64,000 nt of DNA from the NCBI RefSeq assembly GCF_003990445.1, contig NZ_REEZ01000015.1, positions 1 to 64,000 of the forward strand, written 5' to 3'. The translations under genes were made by a program, and so were the position numbers. The notes below the pieces were generated by a model. That model was not told the DNA's origin, did no database searches, and saw only the letters and a program-made list of their open reading frames with translations. The number at the start of each line of letters is the position of its first letter. Positions within the stretch are counted from its first letter, which is position 1. This document shows positions 27,014-37,370 of this stretch, piece after piece. This stretch comes from Pararhodobacter zhoushanensis (GTDB lineage Bacteria; Pseudomonadota; Alphaproteobacteria; Rhodobacterales; Rhodobacteraceae).

Positions 27014-28147
27014 ATGATCCTGACCGAAGACCAGACGATGGTGCGCGACATGGCGCGCCGCTTTGCCGCCGAGCAACTGGCCCCCAAATCCGCCGAATGG
27101 GACGAAACCGCGCATTTCCCGCGCGATGTGGTGGCGCAGATGGGCGCGCTGGGTCTGATGGGCATGCTGGTGCCTGAGGAATGGGACGGCGCGCTGACTG
27201 ATACCGTCGCCTATGCCTGCGCGCTTGAGGAAATCGCGGCGGGCAATGGCGCTTTGTCGACGGTGATGTCGGTACATAACTCGGTCGGCTGCGTGCCGAT
27301 CCTGCGCTATGGCACCGAGGCGCAGAAGGAAACCTACCTGCGCCCGATGGCGCGCGGCGAATGGCTGGGCGCGTTCTGCCTGACCGAGCCGCAGGCAGGC
27401 TCGGACGCTTCGGCCCTGCGCACCCGCGCGGTGCGCACGAATGGCGGCTGGGTTCTCAACGGGGTCAAGCAATTCATCACCTCGGGCAAGAACGCCGACA
27501 TCGCGATTGTCTTTGCGGTGACCGATCCGGGCGCGGGCAAGAAAGGCATCTCGGCCTTTATCGTGCCGACCAAGACACCGGGTTGGCGCGTAGCGTCGAT
27601 CGAGAAGAAGATCGGTCAGCACCTGTCAGACACCGCGCAGATCGCGCTGGAGAACCTTGAGATCCCCGCCGAGAACCTGTTGGGGGCCGAGGGCGAGGGC
27701 TACCGCATCGCCTTGTCCAACCTTGAGGGCGGGCGCATCGGCATCGCGTCGCAATCGGTCGGCATGGCCCGCGCGGCGCTGGATGCAGCGGTGAGCTATG
27801 CGCAGGAACGCATCAGCATGGGCAAGACGCTGATCGAGCATCAGGCCGTCGCCTTCCGGCTGGCCGATATGGCCACCCGCGTCGAGGCCGGTCGCCAGTT
27901 GGTCCTGCACGCGGCGGCGCTGAAAGACGCGGGCCAGCCCGCGCTGCAAGCGGCATCGATGGCGAAACTCTTTGCGTCGGAAATGGCGGAAAAGGTGGCC
28001 TCGGACGCGATCCAGACCTTCGGCGGTTACGGCTATACCCGCGACTTTCCCGTCGAACGCATCTGGCGCGATGTGCGCGTGTGCCAGATCTACGAGGGCA
28101 CCAGCGACATCCAGCGCATGGTCATCGCCCGCGCCCTGAACGTTTGA
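27014..28147 (+). CDS. acyl-CoA dehydrogenase
   Basis: 377 aa from ATG 27014, preceded by GAGGAGAG; an upstream in-frame start would cover the promoter region. [17 protein letters not shown] and [15 protein letters not shown] are the FAD signature regions; C-terminal [16 protein letters not shown] with the catalytic Glu in YEGT. Full length for the family (branched- or short-chain type). Single gene, divergent from tetR. Confidence 0.92.
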   Translation: MILTEDQTMVRDMARRFAAEQLAPKSAEWDETAHFPRDVVAQMGALGLMGMLVPEEWDGALTDTVAYACALEEIAAGNGALSTVMSVHNSVGCVPILRYGTEAQKETYLRPMARGEWLGAFCLTEPQAGSDASALRTRAVRTNGGWVLNGVKQFITSGKNADIAIVFAVTDPGAGKKGISAFIVPTKTPGWRVASIEKKIGQHLSDTAQIALENLEIPAENLLGAEGEGYRIALSNLEGGRIGIASQSVGMARAALDAAVSYAQERISMGKTLIEHQAVAFRLADMATRVEAGRQLVLHAAALKDAGQPALQAASMAKLFASEMAEKVASDAIQTFGGYGYTRDFPVERIWRDVRVCQIYEGTSDIQRMVIARALNV

Positions 28148-28168
28148 TCCGGGGCAGGCTGATTAAGG

Positions 28169-28197
28169 GCCATGGCCGGGATACGCCCGGCCATGGC
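28169..28197. terminator. bidirectional terminator
   Basis: Perfect 12-bp stem GCCATGGCCGGG / CCCGGCCATGGC with a 5-nt loop, between the convergent stops of the acyl-CoA dehydrogenase (28147) and the sugar-binding protein (28215); followed by TTTGT on the plus strand and preceded by an AT-rich base run for the minus strand. Confidence 0.8.
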
Positions 28198-28214
28198 TTT
28201 GTCAAAGCTCAGCC

Positions 28215-29156
28215 TCAGAACGGGCTGTCGGGGTAGTAGAAGTTCTCGGCGTTGTCTTGGGTCACCAGCACCGACCCGATGATGAACTCACCCGACACCG
28301 GTGCCGACGACACCAGACCGACAGCCGTCAGCTCGATCGCGGTGGCGATCATCGACGGCGGATAGGTCACGTCGGCGGGGATCATCGTGTCGCCTTCCAT
28401 GACGCGCTGGATCATCTCTTTCATGCCGGCACCACCCAGAACGAACTGGATATCGCTGCGGCCCGCCGCCTCGATGGCGGCCAGAACGCCGACGGCCATG
28501 TCATCATCCGACGCCCAGACCGCATCAATCTGCGGGTGGCGCGACAGGAAGTCCTGCATCACGGTGAACGAGGTGTCACGGTTCCAGTTGCCGTGCTCCA
28601 TGCCGATGATCTCGATGCCCGAGCCTTCGATAGCGGCCTGAAAGCCCTCGACCCGCTCGTTGTCGATGGTGGTCGGGATGCCGCGCAGCACGACGATCTG
28701 ACCACCCTCAGGCATGGCCGAGACCATGTATTCGCCCGACACGCGGCCGAAGTCAGGGTTGTTGCCGGCGACATAGAGATCCTCGATCCCCTCGACCGCC
28801 AGACCCCGGTCAACGACCGTCACCCAGACGCCCGCGTCGGACACGGCCATCACCGGGCCGGTCAGCGGCTCGGATTCGAAGGGCAGCACGACCAGCGCGT
28901 CAATGCCGCGCGTGGCCATCATGTCCTCGATGTCGTTGACCTGACGCGCCGGGTCCGACGCCGTGGCCAGCACGAAGTCCAGCTGCGGATAGGTTTCTTC
29001 CAGCCGATCAACGGTGGTCTGGGCGAAATAGTTCATGCCGCCCGCCCAGCCATGGGTCGCGGCCGGGATCGACACGCCGATGACCATGGTTTCCTGGGCC
29101 AGCGCGGGTGCTGCCAGCACCGCGGCCATGGCAAAGGCAGATGCGAAGTTCTTCAT
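28215..29156 (-). CDS. sugar ABC transporter periplasmic binding protein
   Basis: 313 aa from ATG 29156, with GGGGGAGGA upstream. Signal peptide KNFASAFAMAAVLAAPALAQ. Body is a type I periplasmic binding protein of the RbsB/Peripla_BP_4 group, with ATRGIDALVVLPFESEPL in the N-lobe and AVWASDDDMAVGVLAAIEAAG in the C-lobe. Last gene of the xylA-containing operon, 31 bp behind the permease. It binds a monosaccharide; identity unknown. Confidence 0.9.
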   Translation of the reverse strand: MKNFASAFAMAAVLAAPALAQETMVIGVSIPAATHGWAGGMNYFAQTTVDRLEETYPQLDFVLATASDPARQVNDIEDMMATRGIDALVVLPFESEPLTGPVMAVSDAGVWVTVVDRGLAVEGIEDLYVAGNNPDFGRVSGEYMVSAMPEGGQIVVLRGIPTTIDNERVEGFQAAIEGSGIEIIGMEHGNWNRDTSFTVMQDFLSRHPQIDAVWASDDDMAVGVLAAIEAAGRSDIQFVLGGAGMKEMIQRVMEGDTMIPADVTYPPSMIATAIELTAVGLVSSAPVSGEFIIGSVLVTQDNAENFYYPDSPF

Positions 29157-29187
29157 GTGGGTTCCTCCCCCTTGGTTGCACCGGCCA

Positions 29188-30171
29188 TCAGGCCGGCTTG
29201 TTCGCTCGCTGCAAGACGACAGCGAGAACGATGATGGCCCCCTGAATGGCTCCATTCAGGTAAGGCGAAACGAAATCGGTCAGATTGAGGATGTTGCCGA
29301 TCAGCGTCAGGATCAGCACACCGATGACCGTGCCCCAGACACGGCCAAACCCGCCCTTGAGCATGGTGCCGCCGACGATCACGGCTGCGATGGCCTCAAG
29401 CTCCCAAAGCAAGCCGGTCGAGGCCGAGGCCGAGCCAAGGCGCGGCACGTACATGATGGTGGCCACGCCAACCAGCACACCCAGCATCACATAGGTCGCC
29501 AGCCGCACCCGCGCGACGCGGACCGACGAATAGCGCGCGACCTGATCGTTCGAGCCGATGGCGGCGCAGTGGCGGCCAAAGGCTGTCGAGCGCATCAGGA
29601 TTTCCCCCAGCACGACCACCACGGCAAAGACGATGATCGGCCACGAGACCCCGAAAACCCCGCCGTAATACACCGGCTGGTAAAAGCTGCGCAGGCTGAA
29701 ATCGAGGCTCAGCGTGCCGCCATCGGCCAGCCAGGTCACCAGACTGCGGTAGATCCCCATCGAGCCCAGCGTGACGATGAACGCCTCGATCCCCAGTTTG
29801 GTGATGAGCAGCCCGTTGATCAGCCCCACAGCCACCCCGGCGACCAGCGCCACAGCCATGCCCAGCAGGACAATCGGCACGCCAACGCCCATGGACGGCA
29901 GCGCGGTGTTCATCACCAAAATCATCAGCCCGGCGATAAACGCCGCCGACGAGCCGACGGACAGGTCCAGCCCGCCCGCTGTGATCACAAAGGTCATCCC
30001 CACGGCGATGATGCCGATAAAGGCCGAGCGTGACAGCACGTTCGAGATGTTGTTCCAGCCCAGAAAGTTGGGGTTCATCAGCGCGCCCAGGATAATCAGC
30101 AGGATCAGCGCCAGAACGGGGCCGATCACGCTCATCTGGATCTTGCGCGGCTGGGTTGCGGTGGCGGACAT
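29188..30171 (-). CDS. ribose-type sugar ABC transporter permease
   Basis: 327 aa with about nine hydrophobic segments. GGLDLSVGSSAAFIAG near residue 65 and EAIAAVIVGGTMLKGGFGRVWGTVIG are RbsC-family signatures. Start directly follows the ATPase stop (TGA-ATG), so the two are coupled. Confidence 0.92.
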   Translation of the reverse strand: MSATATQPRKIQMSVIGPVLALILLIILGALMNPNFLGWNNISNVLSRSAFIGIIAVGMTFVITAGGLDLSVGSSAAFIAGLMILVMNTALPSMGVGVPIVLLGMAVALVAGVAVGLINGLLITKLGIEAFIVTLGSMGIYRSLVTWLADGGTLSLDFSLRSFYQPVYYGGVFGVSWPIIVFAVVVVLGEILMRSTAFGRHCAAIGSNDQVARYSSVRVARVRLATYVMLGVLVGVATIMYVPRLGSASASTGLLWELEAIAAVIVGGTMLKGGFGRVWGTVIGVLILTLIGNILNLTDFVSPYLNGAIQGAIIVLAVVLQRANKPA

Positions 30172-31677
30172 TCAGACAGTCTCCTTCTCGGGGGTGGCAG
30201 CGCCGACCCCCATGGCAAGCCGCACAATGGCGTCTTCAGTGGCCTCGGCCCCGTCCAGCGTTCCGGTCAACTGGCCGCGACGCAGCACCAATATCCGGTC
30301 GGCCAAGCCGATAACCTCTTGCATTTCCGATGAAATCACCACAATGGCGCGGCCCGAGGCCGCCAGCTGGCGAATGAACTGATACATCTGCTGTTTGGTG
30401 CCGATGTCGATGCCGCGGGTCGGCTCATCAATCACCACGATCTCAGGGTCTGCCAGCATGGTCTTGGCAAACAGCAGTTTCTGCTGGTTCCCGCCCGACA
30501 ACTGCCCGACCGCCACAGCCTGACTGCCGCGAATGTCGAAGTCGGCAATCGCGGTCTCTAACGCTGCCGCTTCGGCCCGTTTGTCCAGCAGCCCACGGGT
30601 GAATTTCCACAGCGCCAGCAGCGTGAGGTTTTCACCCATGCCCTTGTCCAACAGCAAGCCGCGCGTCTTGCGGTCCTCGGTCAGATAGGCCAGCCCGTGT
30701 TGCAGCGCCTCCCACGGATGGCGAATGGTGACGGGCTGACCCTTGATGCGCACCTGCCCCTCGGCGCGGCGCAGCCCCGCCAGCCCCTCGAATGTCTCGG
30801 TCCGGCCCGAGCCGATCAGCCCGGCCACGCCCAGAATCTCGCCCCGGCGCAGGGTGAAACTGATGCCCTCGGAATAGCCCGGCACGCCGAAATCGCTGAC
30901 CTCCAGCATCATCTCGCCGGGGGTGCCATCCTTGGGCGGGTACAGGTCCGACACCTCGCGCCCGACCATCGCCTCGGCCATCTGGTGTTCGTTCATCTGC
31001 GCCGTGGGGCCGGTCCAGACCACCGCGCCGTCGCGCATGATGGTCAGGTCGTCGGCGATCTCGGCCACCTCGTCCAGCTTGTGCGAGGTGAACAGTACCG
31101 CCACCCCCTCGGCCCGCAGACGGCGGACCTGACCCAGCAGGATGTCGGTCTCGGTGCGGGTCAGCACGGCGGTCGGTTCGTCCATGATCAGCACGCGGAT
31201 GTCGCGCAAGAGGGCCTTGGCGATCTCGACCATCTGCTTGTCCGAGTTCGACAGCGTCGACACGATCCGGTCCGGCGACACATCGCATTGCAGCCGGTCC
31301 AGCAATTCGCGGGTTTTCGCCCGCATCGCCGCCTTGTCCAGCAGCCAGCCGCGCTTAAGCTCGCGCCCCAGAAAGATGTTCTGCTCGACGCTCAGCTGCT
31401 CGGCCAGATTGAATTCCTGATGGATCATCGAGATGCCCAGCGCCTCGGCCTCGCCCATCGACGCCAGCGTGCGGGTCTGTCCATCCACCGCAATCGTGCC
31501 CGAGCTGGCGGGCTGATAGCCCGCCATGATCTTCATCGTCGTCGATTTGCCCGCGCCGTTTTCACCGATCAGCGCATGGACCCGACCGGGGTGCAGGGCG
31601 ATGTCGACGCCGTGCAGCACCTCGATCGGGCCAAAGCTGCGGCTGACGCCGTTCAGGGCCAGAACCGGCTGGGTCAC
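30172..31677 (-). CDS. ribose-type sugar ABC transporter ATPase, two domains
   Basis: 501 aa. Started at GTG 31677, which overlaps the stop of the preceding oxidoreductase (GTGA); the frame is open four codons further. Two ABC domains as in RbsA: first with Walker A GENGAGKST (38-46) and LIMDEPTAVL, second with the degenerate loop GLIGSGRTE, LSGGNQQK and VIDEPTRGID. Energises import with the permease and binding protein downstream. Confidence 0.92.
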   Translation of the reverse strand: MTQPVLALNGVSRSFGPIEVLHGVDIALHPGRVHALIGENGAGKSTTMKIMAGYQPASSGTIAVDGQTRTLASMGEAEALGISMIHQEFNLAEQLSVEQNIFLGRELKRGWLLDKAAMRAKTRELLDRLQCDVSPDRIVSTLSNSDKQMVEIAKALLRDIRVLIMDEPTAVLTRTETDILLGQVRRLRAEGVAVLFTSHKLDEVAEIADDLTIMRDGAVVWTGPTAQMNEHQMAEAMVGREVSDLYPPKDGTPGEMMLEVSDFGVPGYSEGISFTLRRGEILGVAGLIGSGRTETFEGLAGLRRAEGQVRIKGQPVTIRHPWEALQHGLAYLTEDRKTRGLLLDKGMGENLTLLALWKFTRGLLDKRAEAAALETAIADFDIRGSQAVAVGQLSGGNQQKLLFAKTMLADPEIVVIDEPTRGIDIGTKQQMYQFIRQLAASGRAIVVISSEMQEVIGLADRILVLRRGQLTGTLDGAEATEDAIVRLAMGVGAATPEKETV

Positions 31678-32813
31678 AGCGCCACCCACGCAGCATCGGC
31701 CTGCGACGAGCGGATGCAGGCGGCGATAAAGCGCATGCCGTCAAGGCCTTCGTCGATCCCCGGCAGCAGCGACAGGTCGGGCGCCTCGCCAGCTTCCGCC
31801 GCACGGATTGCCGCTGCGGCGCCGGTGTAGATGTTGGCAAAGCCCTCAAGATAGCCTTCGGGATGCCCGCCCGGCGTGCGCGACACCGCCCCCGCCGCAG
31901 CCGAGGCCCCTGCCCCGCCGCGCGTCAGCAGGCGCTTGGGTTCCCCGAACGGCGTGTGCCACAGATAGTTCGGATCCTCTTGCGACCACTCCAGCCCGCC
32001 GGTTTCACCGTACACCCTCAGCCTGAGGCCGTTCTCATTGCCGGGTGCCACCTGACTGGCCCAAAGCATCCCACGCGCGCCGCCAGCAAAGCGCAACAGC
32101 ATCTGCGCGTTGTCATCGACGCGCCGACCGGGCACGAAGCTTTGCAGATCGGCGGCCAGTTTTTCGACCTTCAGCCCCGACACGAAGCACGCAAGGTTAT
32201 GCGCATGCGTGCCGATATCGCCAATCGCCCCGCCCGCGCCTGAGCGTTCGGGATCGGTGCGCCACTCGGCCTGCTTGTTGTCGCCCGACTGCTCGGCGGC
32301 CTCGGTCAGCCAGTCCTGCGGGTATTCCACCTGCACGACACGGATCTTGCCCAGCGCGCCCGAGGCCACCATCGCCTGCGCCTGACGCACCATCGGATAG
32401 CCGGTGTAGTTATGCGTCAGGATGAACAGCGCCTTTGAGGCGCGCACGGCCTCGGCCAGTTCCTCAGCCTGCGCCATGGTCGCGGTCAGTGGCTTGTCGC
32501 AGATCACATGGATACCGCGCTTGAGGAACTCGATCGCGGGACCGGCGTGCATGTGGTTCGGCGTCACGATGGACACCGCCTGAATGCCATCGGCGCGCGC
32601 GGCCTCAGCCTCGGCCATCTCCTGATAGCTGCCATAGCTGCGCTCAGCCGCCAGCCCCAGCGCCAGCCCACTTTCGCGGGCCTTTTCGGGCGTTGAGGAC
32701 AGCGCGCCGGCGACCAGCGCATATTCGCCGTCAATGCGCGCCGCGATGCGGTGAACGGCGCCGATGAAGGCATCCTTGCCGCCGCCCACCATGCCCAAAC
32801 GGATCGGTGCCAT
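31674..32813 (-). CDS. Gfo/Idh/MocA-family oxidoreductase
   Basis: 379 aa. RLGMVGGGKDAFIGAVHR is the N-terminal Rossmann NAD(P) motif, ICDKPLT holds the EKP-type Lys near residue 95, and GAIGDIGTHAHNLACFVSG contains the catalytic Asp/His pattern of this family. Oxidises or epimerises sugars and inositols. It sits between a xylose-isomerase-like TIM barrel and the ABC ATPase, in a tight operon. Confidence 0.9.
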   Translation of the reverse strand: MAPIRLGMVGGGKDAFIGAVHRIAARIDGEYALVAGALSSTPEKARESGLALGLAAERSYGSYQEMAEAEAARADGIQAVSIVTPNHMHAGPAIEFLKRGIHVICDKPLTATMAQAEELAEAVRASKALFILTHNYTGYPMVRQAQAMVASGALGKIRVVQVEYPQDWLTEAAEQSGDNKQAEWRTDPERSGAGGAIGDIGTHAHNLACFVSGLKVEKLAADLQSFVPGRRVDDNAQMLLRFAGGARGMLWASQVAPGNENGLRLRVYGETGGLEWSQEDPNYLWHTPFGEPKRLLTRGGAGASAAAGAVSRTPGGHPEGYLEGFANIYTGAAAAIRAAEAGEAPDLSLLPGIDEGLDGMRFIAACIRSSQADAAWVAL

Positions 32814-32816
32814 GGC

Positions 32817-33869
32817 TCAGATCCCCAGCATGCGGCGGTTGGCGGCATCGTCTGTGCCCCCGCCCGCGAAATCGTCAAAGGCTTTTTCGGTCACGCGGAT
32901 GATGTGGTGCTTGACGAAATCAGCCCCCTCGCGCGCGCCATCCTCGGGGTGTTTCAGGCAGCATTCCCACTCGACCACGGCCCAGCCGTCAAAGCCGTTG
33001 GCGGTCATCTTCGAGAACACCGCGCCGAAATCGACCTGCCCGTCGCCCAGCGAGCGGAAGCGCCCGGCGCGGTTGACCCAGCTCTGGAAACCGCCATAGA
33101 CGCCCTTGCGACCGGTCGGGTTGAACTCGGCATCCTTGACGTGGAACATGCGGATGCGGTCTTTGTAGATGTCGATATTGTCCAGATAATCCAGACATTG
33201 CAGCACGTAATGCGACGGATCGTAGAGCATGTTCGCCCGCGCGTGGTTGCCCGTGCGCTCAAGGAACATCTCATAGCTGTCGCCGTCGTGCAGATCCTCG
33301 CCGGGGTGGATTTCATAGCAGACATCGACGCCGCACTCCTCGGCGTGGTTGAGCAGCGGCAGCCAGCGCTTTGCCAGTTCGTCAAACGCCGCCTCGACCA
33401 GACCGGCGGGGCGCTGCGGCCATGGGTAGATGAACGGCCAGGCCAGCGCGCCCGAGAAGGTCGCGTGCGCGGTGATGCCCATATGCTTGGACGCGGTCAG
33501 CGCCTTGGTGACCTGATCAACCGCCCATTCCTGCCGCGCCTTGGGGTTGCCGCGCACTTCGGGGGCGGCGAAGCCGTCGAAGGCCTCGTCATAGGCGGGA
33601 TGAACGGCAACCAGCTGGCCCTGCAAGTGGGTGGACAGTTCGGTCACCTCGACGCCGTTTTCGCGCGCCTTGCCCAGAAACTCGTCGCAATAGGTTTTGC
33701 TGCTGGCCGCCTTGTCCAGATCGATCAGCCGGGCGTCCCAGCTGGGCACCTGCACACCTTTGTAGCCACAGTCTGCCGCCCATTTGGTGATGCTGTCCCA
33801 GGAATTGAACGGGGCGTCATCCCCGGCGAACTGGGCCAGAAACAGGCCCGGACCTTTGATGGTCTTCAT
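32817..33869 (-). CDS. sugar phosphate isomerase/epimerase, AP_endonuc_2 TIM barrel
   Basis: 350 aa from ATG 33869 with GGAGGGG upstream. Metal-site motifs of the xylose-isomerase-like barrel are visible: VCYEIHPGEDLHDG (about residue 200), NMLYDPSHYVLQ, FHVKDAEF and WAVVEWECCLKHPE. Related to IolE/hydroxypyruvate-isomerase-type enzymes. With the Gfo/Idh/MocA neighbour it may form a keto-sugar oxidation and isomerisation pair, as in inositol- or alkyl-sugar catabolism; substrate unknown. Confidence 0.88.
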   Translation of the reverse strand: MKTIKGPGLFLAQFAGDDAPFNSWDSITKWAADCGYKGVQVPSWDARLIDLDKAASSKTYCDEFLGKARENGVEVTELSTHLQGQLVAVHPAYDEAFDGFAAPEVRGNPKARQEWAVDQVTKALTASKHMGITAHATFSGALAWPFIYPWPQRPAGLVEAAFDELAKRWLPLLNHAEECGVDVCYEIHPGEDLHDGDSYEMFLERTGNHARANMLYDPSHYVLQCLDYLDNIDIYKDRIRMFHVKDAEFNPTGRKGVYGGFQSWVNRAGRFRSLGDGQVDFGAVFSKMTANGFDGWAVVEWECCLKHPEDGAREGADFVKHHIIRVTEKAFDDFAGGGTDDAANRRMLGI

Positions 33870-33886
33870 GGTTTTTCCCCTCCGCT

Positions 33887-35191
33887 TCAAACGTAGCGAT
33901 TGACCAGATTTTCCAGAATTTCCTGACGCCCCGAGACCGGCTGCGGGTCCAGCCCGCGCTTCTCGGCATCGTCAGCGATCGAGGCCAGCGTCGCGCCTTC
34001 GGCCAGCATCGCCTGCGCCTCGGGCCGCTGCCAGCCTGCGTAACGCTCGCGCCGCGCGGCTTCCAGACCGCCGTCCTCAAGCATCTTTGCCGCCGCCTTC
34101 AGGCCGCGCGCGCAGACATCCATCGCGCCGACATGCGCGGCAACCAGATCCTCGGCATCGAGCGACTGACGGCGGACCTTGGCGTCAAAATTGGTGCCGC
34201 CCGAGCTAAAGCCACCCGCCTTGAGCACCTCGTAATAGGCCAGCGCGGTTTCGGGCACGTTGTTGGGGAACTGGTCGGTATCCCAGCCGGACTGATAGTC
34301 ATTCCGGTTCATGTCGATGGACCCCAGAATACCCAGCGCCCCGGCCAGTGCCAGCTCATGCTCGAACGAGTGCCCGGCAAGGATCGCGTGGCCCTGCTCG
34401 ATGTTCACCTTGACCTCGTTCTCCAGCCCGAAGCGGCGCAGGAAGCCGTAGACCGTGGCGACATCATAGTCATACTGGTGCTTGGTCGGCTCCTGCGGCT
34501 TGGGCTCGATCAGGATGGTGCCCTTGAAGCCGATCTTGTGCTTGTGCTCGACCACCAGCGACAGGAAGCGGCCCATGTGCTCCAGCTCCTGCCCCATGTC
34601 GGTGTTGAGCAGCGTCTCGTACCCCTCACGCCCGCCCCAGAGCACATAGTTCTCACCGCCCAGACGGTGCGTCACTTCCAGCACCCCGCGCACGGTGGCG
34701 GCGGAATAGGCGAAGACATCGGGGTCAGGGTTGGTGGCGGCACCGGACATGTAGCGCCGGTTCGAGAACAGGTTCGCCGTGCCCCACAGCAGCTTGGGGC
34801 CACCGGCGGCCATCTTGGCCTCGAACACATCTGCGATGCGCTCAAGCCGCTCGCGGCTCTCGATCAGGCTGGCGCCTTCGGGGCGCACGTCGTGGTCGTG
34901 GAAGCAGAAATACGGCACGCCCAGAATGCGGAAGAAATCAAAGGCGGCATCGGCACGGGCTTCGGCCAGTTCCATCGTATCGCCGGGGAACCACGGACGC
35001 TCGAACGTGCGCCCGCCAAAGGGATCGCCGCCCTCCCAGCCGAAGGAATGCCAATACGCCACAGCAAAGCGCAGGTGCTCTTCCATCCGTTTGCCCAGAA
35101 CGATCTCGTCGGGGTTATAGTGGCGAAACGCCAGTCCCGCGGCATCGGGATCATAGCTTACCGGTTTGATTGTGCTGAAATATCCGCTCAC
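33887..35191 (-). CDS. xylA: xylose isomerase
   Basis: 434 aa, normal length for the long (class II) form. [12 protein letters not shown] carries the catalytic His/Asp, [17 protein letters not shown] the metal Glu/His region, and [20 protein letters not shown] the second metal Asp site, all diagnostic for XylA. Converts D-xylose to D-xylulose. No xylulokinase gene is seen in this window. Its start overlaps the LacI-type regulator stop by four bases. Confidence 0.95.
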   Translation of the reverse strand: MSGYFSTIKPVSYDPDAAGLAFRHYNPDEIVLGKRMEEHLRFAVAYWHSFGWEGGDPFGGRTFERPWFPGDTMELAEARADAAFDFFRILGVPYFCFHDHDVRPEGASLIESRERLERIADVFEAKMAAGGPKLLWGTANLFSNRRYMSGAATNPDPDVFAYSAATVRGVLEVTHRLGGENYVLWGGREGYETLLNTDMGQELEHMGRFLSLVVEHKHKIGFKGTILIEPKPQEPTKHQYDYDVATVYGFLRRFGLENEVKVNIEQGHAILAGHSFEHELALAGALGILGSIDMNRNDYQSGWDTDQFPNNVPETALAYYEVLKAGGFSSGGTNFDAKVRRQSLDAEDLVAAHVGAMDVCARGLKAAAKMLEDGGLEAARRERYAGWQRPEAQAMLAEGATLASIADDAEKRGLDPQPVSGRQEILENLVNRYV

Positions 35192-36240
35192 TTGATGTCT
35201 CCTTGACCGCCGATGTCCGGCAGGTTGTCTTTCAGATAGATTGTCGGGGTGATCTGCCGCGCCGGGTCGCTCCAGTCGCGCCCGTCGGCAATCGCCTTCA
35301 TCACATCGATGGCCAAAGCCACCTCCTGCGCCGGTTTCTGGTCGATGACCGCATCCACCAGCCCGCGCATCAACCCCCGGTAAGAGGTCGGCGTGATGTC
35401 ATGCATCACCACAAAAGGGCGCGGCCCTTGCAGGCTTTCGAGAACCTCGATCAGGCCGCGGTTGCCGCCGCCGATCGAATAGATCCCGGTAATCGGATCG
35501 CCGCCTGCCGCGCTTATCGCGTCCAGAACACGCTCGCGCATGAGATCGCGCCGGTCATTCACCGGGACGGCGGGCAGCGCCCTGAGGGCGGGGGTTTCGG
35601 CCAGAACCGGCAAGAAGCCCTCAAGACGCTGGCGGTGATCGCGCGCACTGAGTGAGCCCAGAACCGGCAGGATCAGGCCGGGCCGGTCCCGGTGCGCGAT
35701 CCGCAGAAGGCGCCCCGCCGTGGCACCGGCCACGACATTGTCGATCCCCACATAGGCCGCGCGCCCTTCGGGTTCGGTATCGCCAACAAGCGTCACCACG
35801 GCGATACCGCGTTCGCGCATGGCGGTGATGGCGGCAGCGACGCGCGGCGATTCTGTCGCGACGACGGCCATGCAGTCGCAGTCGTCGTCATGGTTTTCAA
35901 GCACCTCGGCCAGCGCATCGCTGTCGAGCGCCGGAACCTCGATCACGTCGATCCGCACCCGGTCGGCGAGCCGCAGCACCGCTTCCGAATCGACAGCCAG
36001 ACGCAGGGCGCTGAAAAAGCTGTGGTCGCCTTTGGGCAGGATGAAGAGAAAGCGGTACACGCGCTTGCGCGACAGGTTGGCGGCAAAGATATCGCGTTCA
36101 TACCCAAGGGATTCGATGGCCTGCTGCACCCGCAGGATAGACTTGTCCGCCACGCCTCCACGCGCGTTCACCACCCGGTCGGCGGTGGCGTAGCTCACGC
36201 CAGCGGCGCGCGCGACGTCATGCAGCGTCGGCCTGTTCAT
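35188..36240 (-). CDS. LacI-family transcriptional regulator
   Basis: 350 aa. N-terminal [20 protein letters not shown] is the LacI HTH; the remainder is the periplasmic-binding-protein-like sensor domain. First gene of the xylA/ABC operon, with two matching operators immediately upstream, so it is probably autoregulatory and controls the whole operon in response to a pentose or related sugar. Confidence 0.93.
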   Translation of the reverse strand: MNRPTLHDVARAAGVSYATADRVVNARGGVADKSILRVQQAIESLGYERDIFAANLSRKRVYRFLFILPKGDHSFFSALRLAVDSEAVLRLADRVRIDVIEVPALDSDALAEVLENHDDDCDCMAVVATESPRVAAAITAMRERGIAVVTLVGDTEPEGRAAYVGIDNVVAGATAGRLLRIAHRDRPGLILPVLGSLSARDHRQRLEGFLPVLAETPALRALPAVPVNDRRDLMRERVLDAISAAGGDPITGIYSIGGGNRGLIEVLESLQGPRPFVVMHDITPTSYRGLMRGLVDAVIDQKPAQEVALAIDVMKAIADGRDWSDPARQITPTIYLKDNLPDIGGQGDIK

Positions 36241-36277
36241 CGTGGTCCTCCCCTGCCGCGCAGCAAATCGTTAAAAA

Positions 36278-36314
36278 TGATGGACGTCAATCATTTTCTG
36301 ATAGACGTCCATCA
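36278..36314. promoter_or_regulatory. two phased LacI-family operators
   Basis: TGATGGACGTCAATCA at 36278 and TGATAGACGTCCATCA at 36299: both are 16-bp near-palindromes of the form TGATnGACGTCnATCA with the central CG typical of LacI-family sites, spaced 21 bp (two helical turns). Together they also form a 15-bp perfect inverted repeat (arms 36274-36288 and 36304-36318). They lie 38 bp upstream of the regulator start. Confidence 0.8.
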
Positions 36315-36388
36315 TTTTGCCCGTCTAGCGGGCGCAGCCCCCGCCGTGTGACCTTGTCAGGTGATAGCTTGAAGGCCGCAGCCCCGTG

Positions 36389-37243
36389 TCAGCCTTTGGG
36401 GTTATAGCGCCCGTGGTCCCTGCGGGCGCTCCAGACGCCCTTCAGATAGGCCTGCGTCGCCGCCTTGACCGCCTCGGACCTGTAGGTGCGCGGCTTCAGG
36501 AACTGGCGCAGCGCCTGCAGCAAGCACTGGGCAAAGGCCAGAGGGCGGCCATGCTTGTGCATGGTGTAAACCATGGCGCGGGTCAGATGAAATTGCTTGA
36601 AGGCCGTGGTCGCAGGGCTTGGTTCGGTAGAGGTGCCTGCTTCATGCGTCACCACAGCGTCAAAGATCAGCATCAGCGGCCCGATCGCATCCTGTAACCG
36701 CACCGACAGGTCATCATCCTCAGCGTACAGAAAGATATTTTCGTCAAAGCCCCCGACCGCGTCAAAATGCGCCTTGGACACGAACAGGGCCGCCCCACTC
36801 AGAACCGGCACTTCCATGTCCCGCGTCGGCTTGACCCGGATACGGCCTTTGTTCCCCCGTAGCCGCGTGGCCCGACGAAAGAACACCGCGCCGGTTTCGT
36901 CCTCGATGCGCGGATTGAACGCGCTGGCTGCCGGGTACGCCTGCCGGGCTTCCAGCAGCCGTGTCAGACAGTCGGGCGTCAGCCGGGCATCCGGGTTCAG
37001 AAACAAGAGATACGGCGTGCGGGCGACAGCCGCCCCGGCGTTGCAACCCCAGCCAAACCCGTGATTGACCGCACTGCGGATCACCCGGATGTCGCGCTCC
37101 GCTGTCGGGATCGGCGCCCCTTCGGGGCTGGCATTGTCAACCACGACAACGGGCGTTTCGGCAGGCACGGACGCCAGCATCCCCGGCAGAACATGACCGC
37201 TGTTATAGGTGACCGAAACGACGGTGATGTCCGCAAGTTGCAC
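36389..37243 (-). CDS. family 2 glycosyltransferase
   Basis: 284 aa from GTG 37243, chosen because GGGGAGGG lies 6 bp upstream and the GT-A fold starts right after (ITVVSVTYNSG). An ATG at 37318 would add 25 residues without family support. YLLFLNPDARLTPD holds the DxD-like site. The rhamnosyltransferase-like group adds a sugar to a polysaccharide or lipid. Stands alone between the LacI operon promoter and the tannase gene. Confidence 0.85.
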   Translation of the reverse strand: MQLADITVVSVTYNSGHVLPGMLASVPAETPVVVVDNASPEGAPIPTAERDIRVIRSAVNHGFGWGCNAGAAVARTPYLLFLNPDARLTPDCLTRLLEARQAYPAASAFNPRIEDETGAVFFRRATRLRGNKGRIRVKPTRDMEVPVLSGAALFVSKAHFDAVGGFDENIFLYAEDDDLSVRLQDAIGPLMLIFDAVVTHEAGTSTEPSPATTAFKQFHLTRAMVYTMHKHGRPLAFAQCLLQALRQFLKPRTYRSEAVKAATQAYLKGVWSARRDHGRYNPKG

Positions 37244-37370
37244 AGCTGCCCTCCCCTGACGCCAGGCTCTGGCCGGCTCGCCCCGCCCTACCGCACTGAC
37301 GCGGTCCTGCAAAGCCATTCAGGCACTTCAGGCGCGTGGCGATCTGAGCGTCAACGCCCCCGCTGAGCAA

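Noticed and set aside
36274-36318. Rho-independent terminator
   Set aside because: The 15-bp inverted repeat has a 15-bp spacer, no T run as a tail beyond the arm, and lies in a promoter region with two palindromic operators; an operator pair explains it better.
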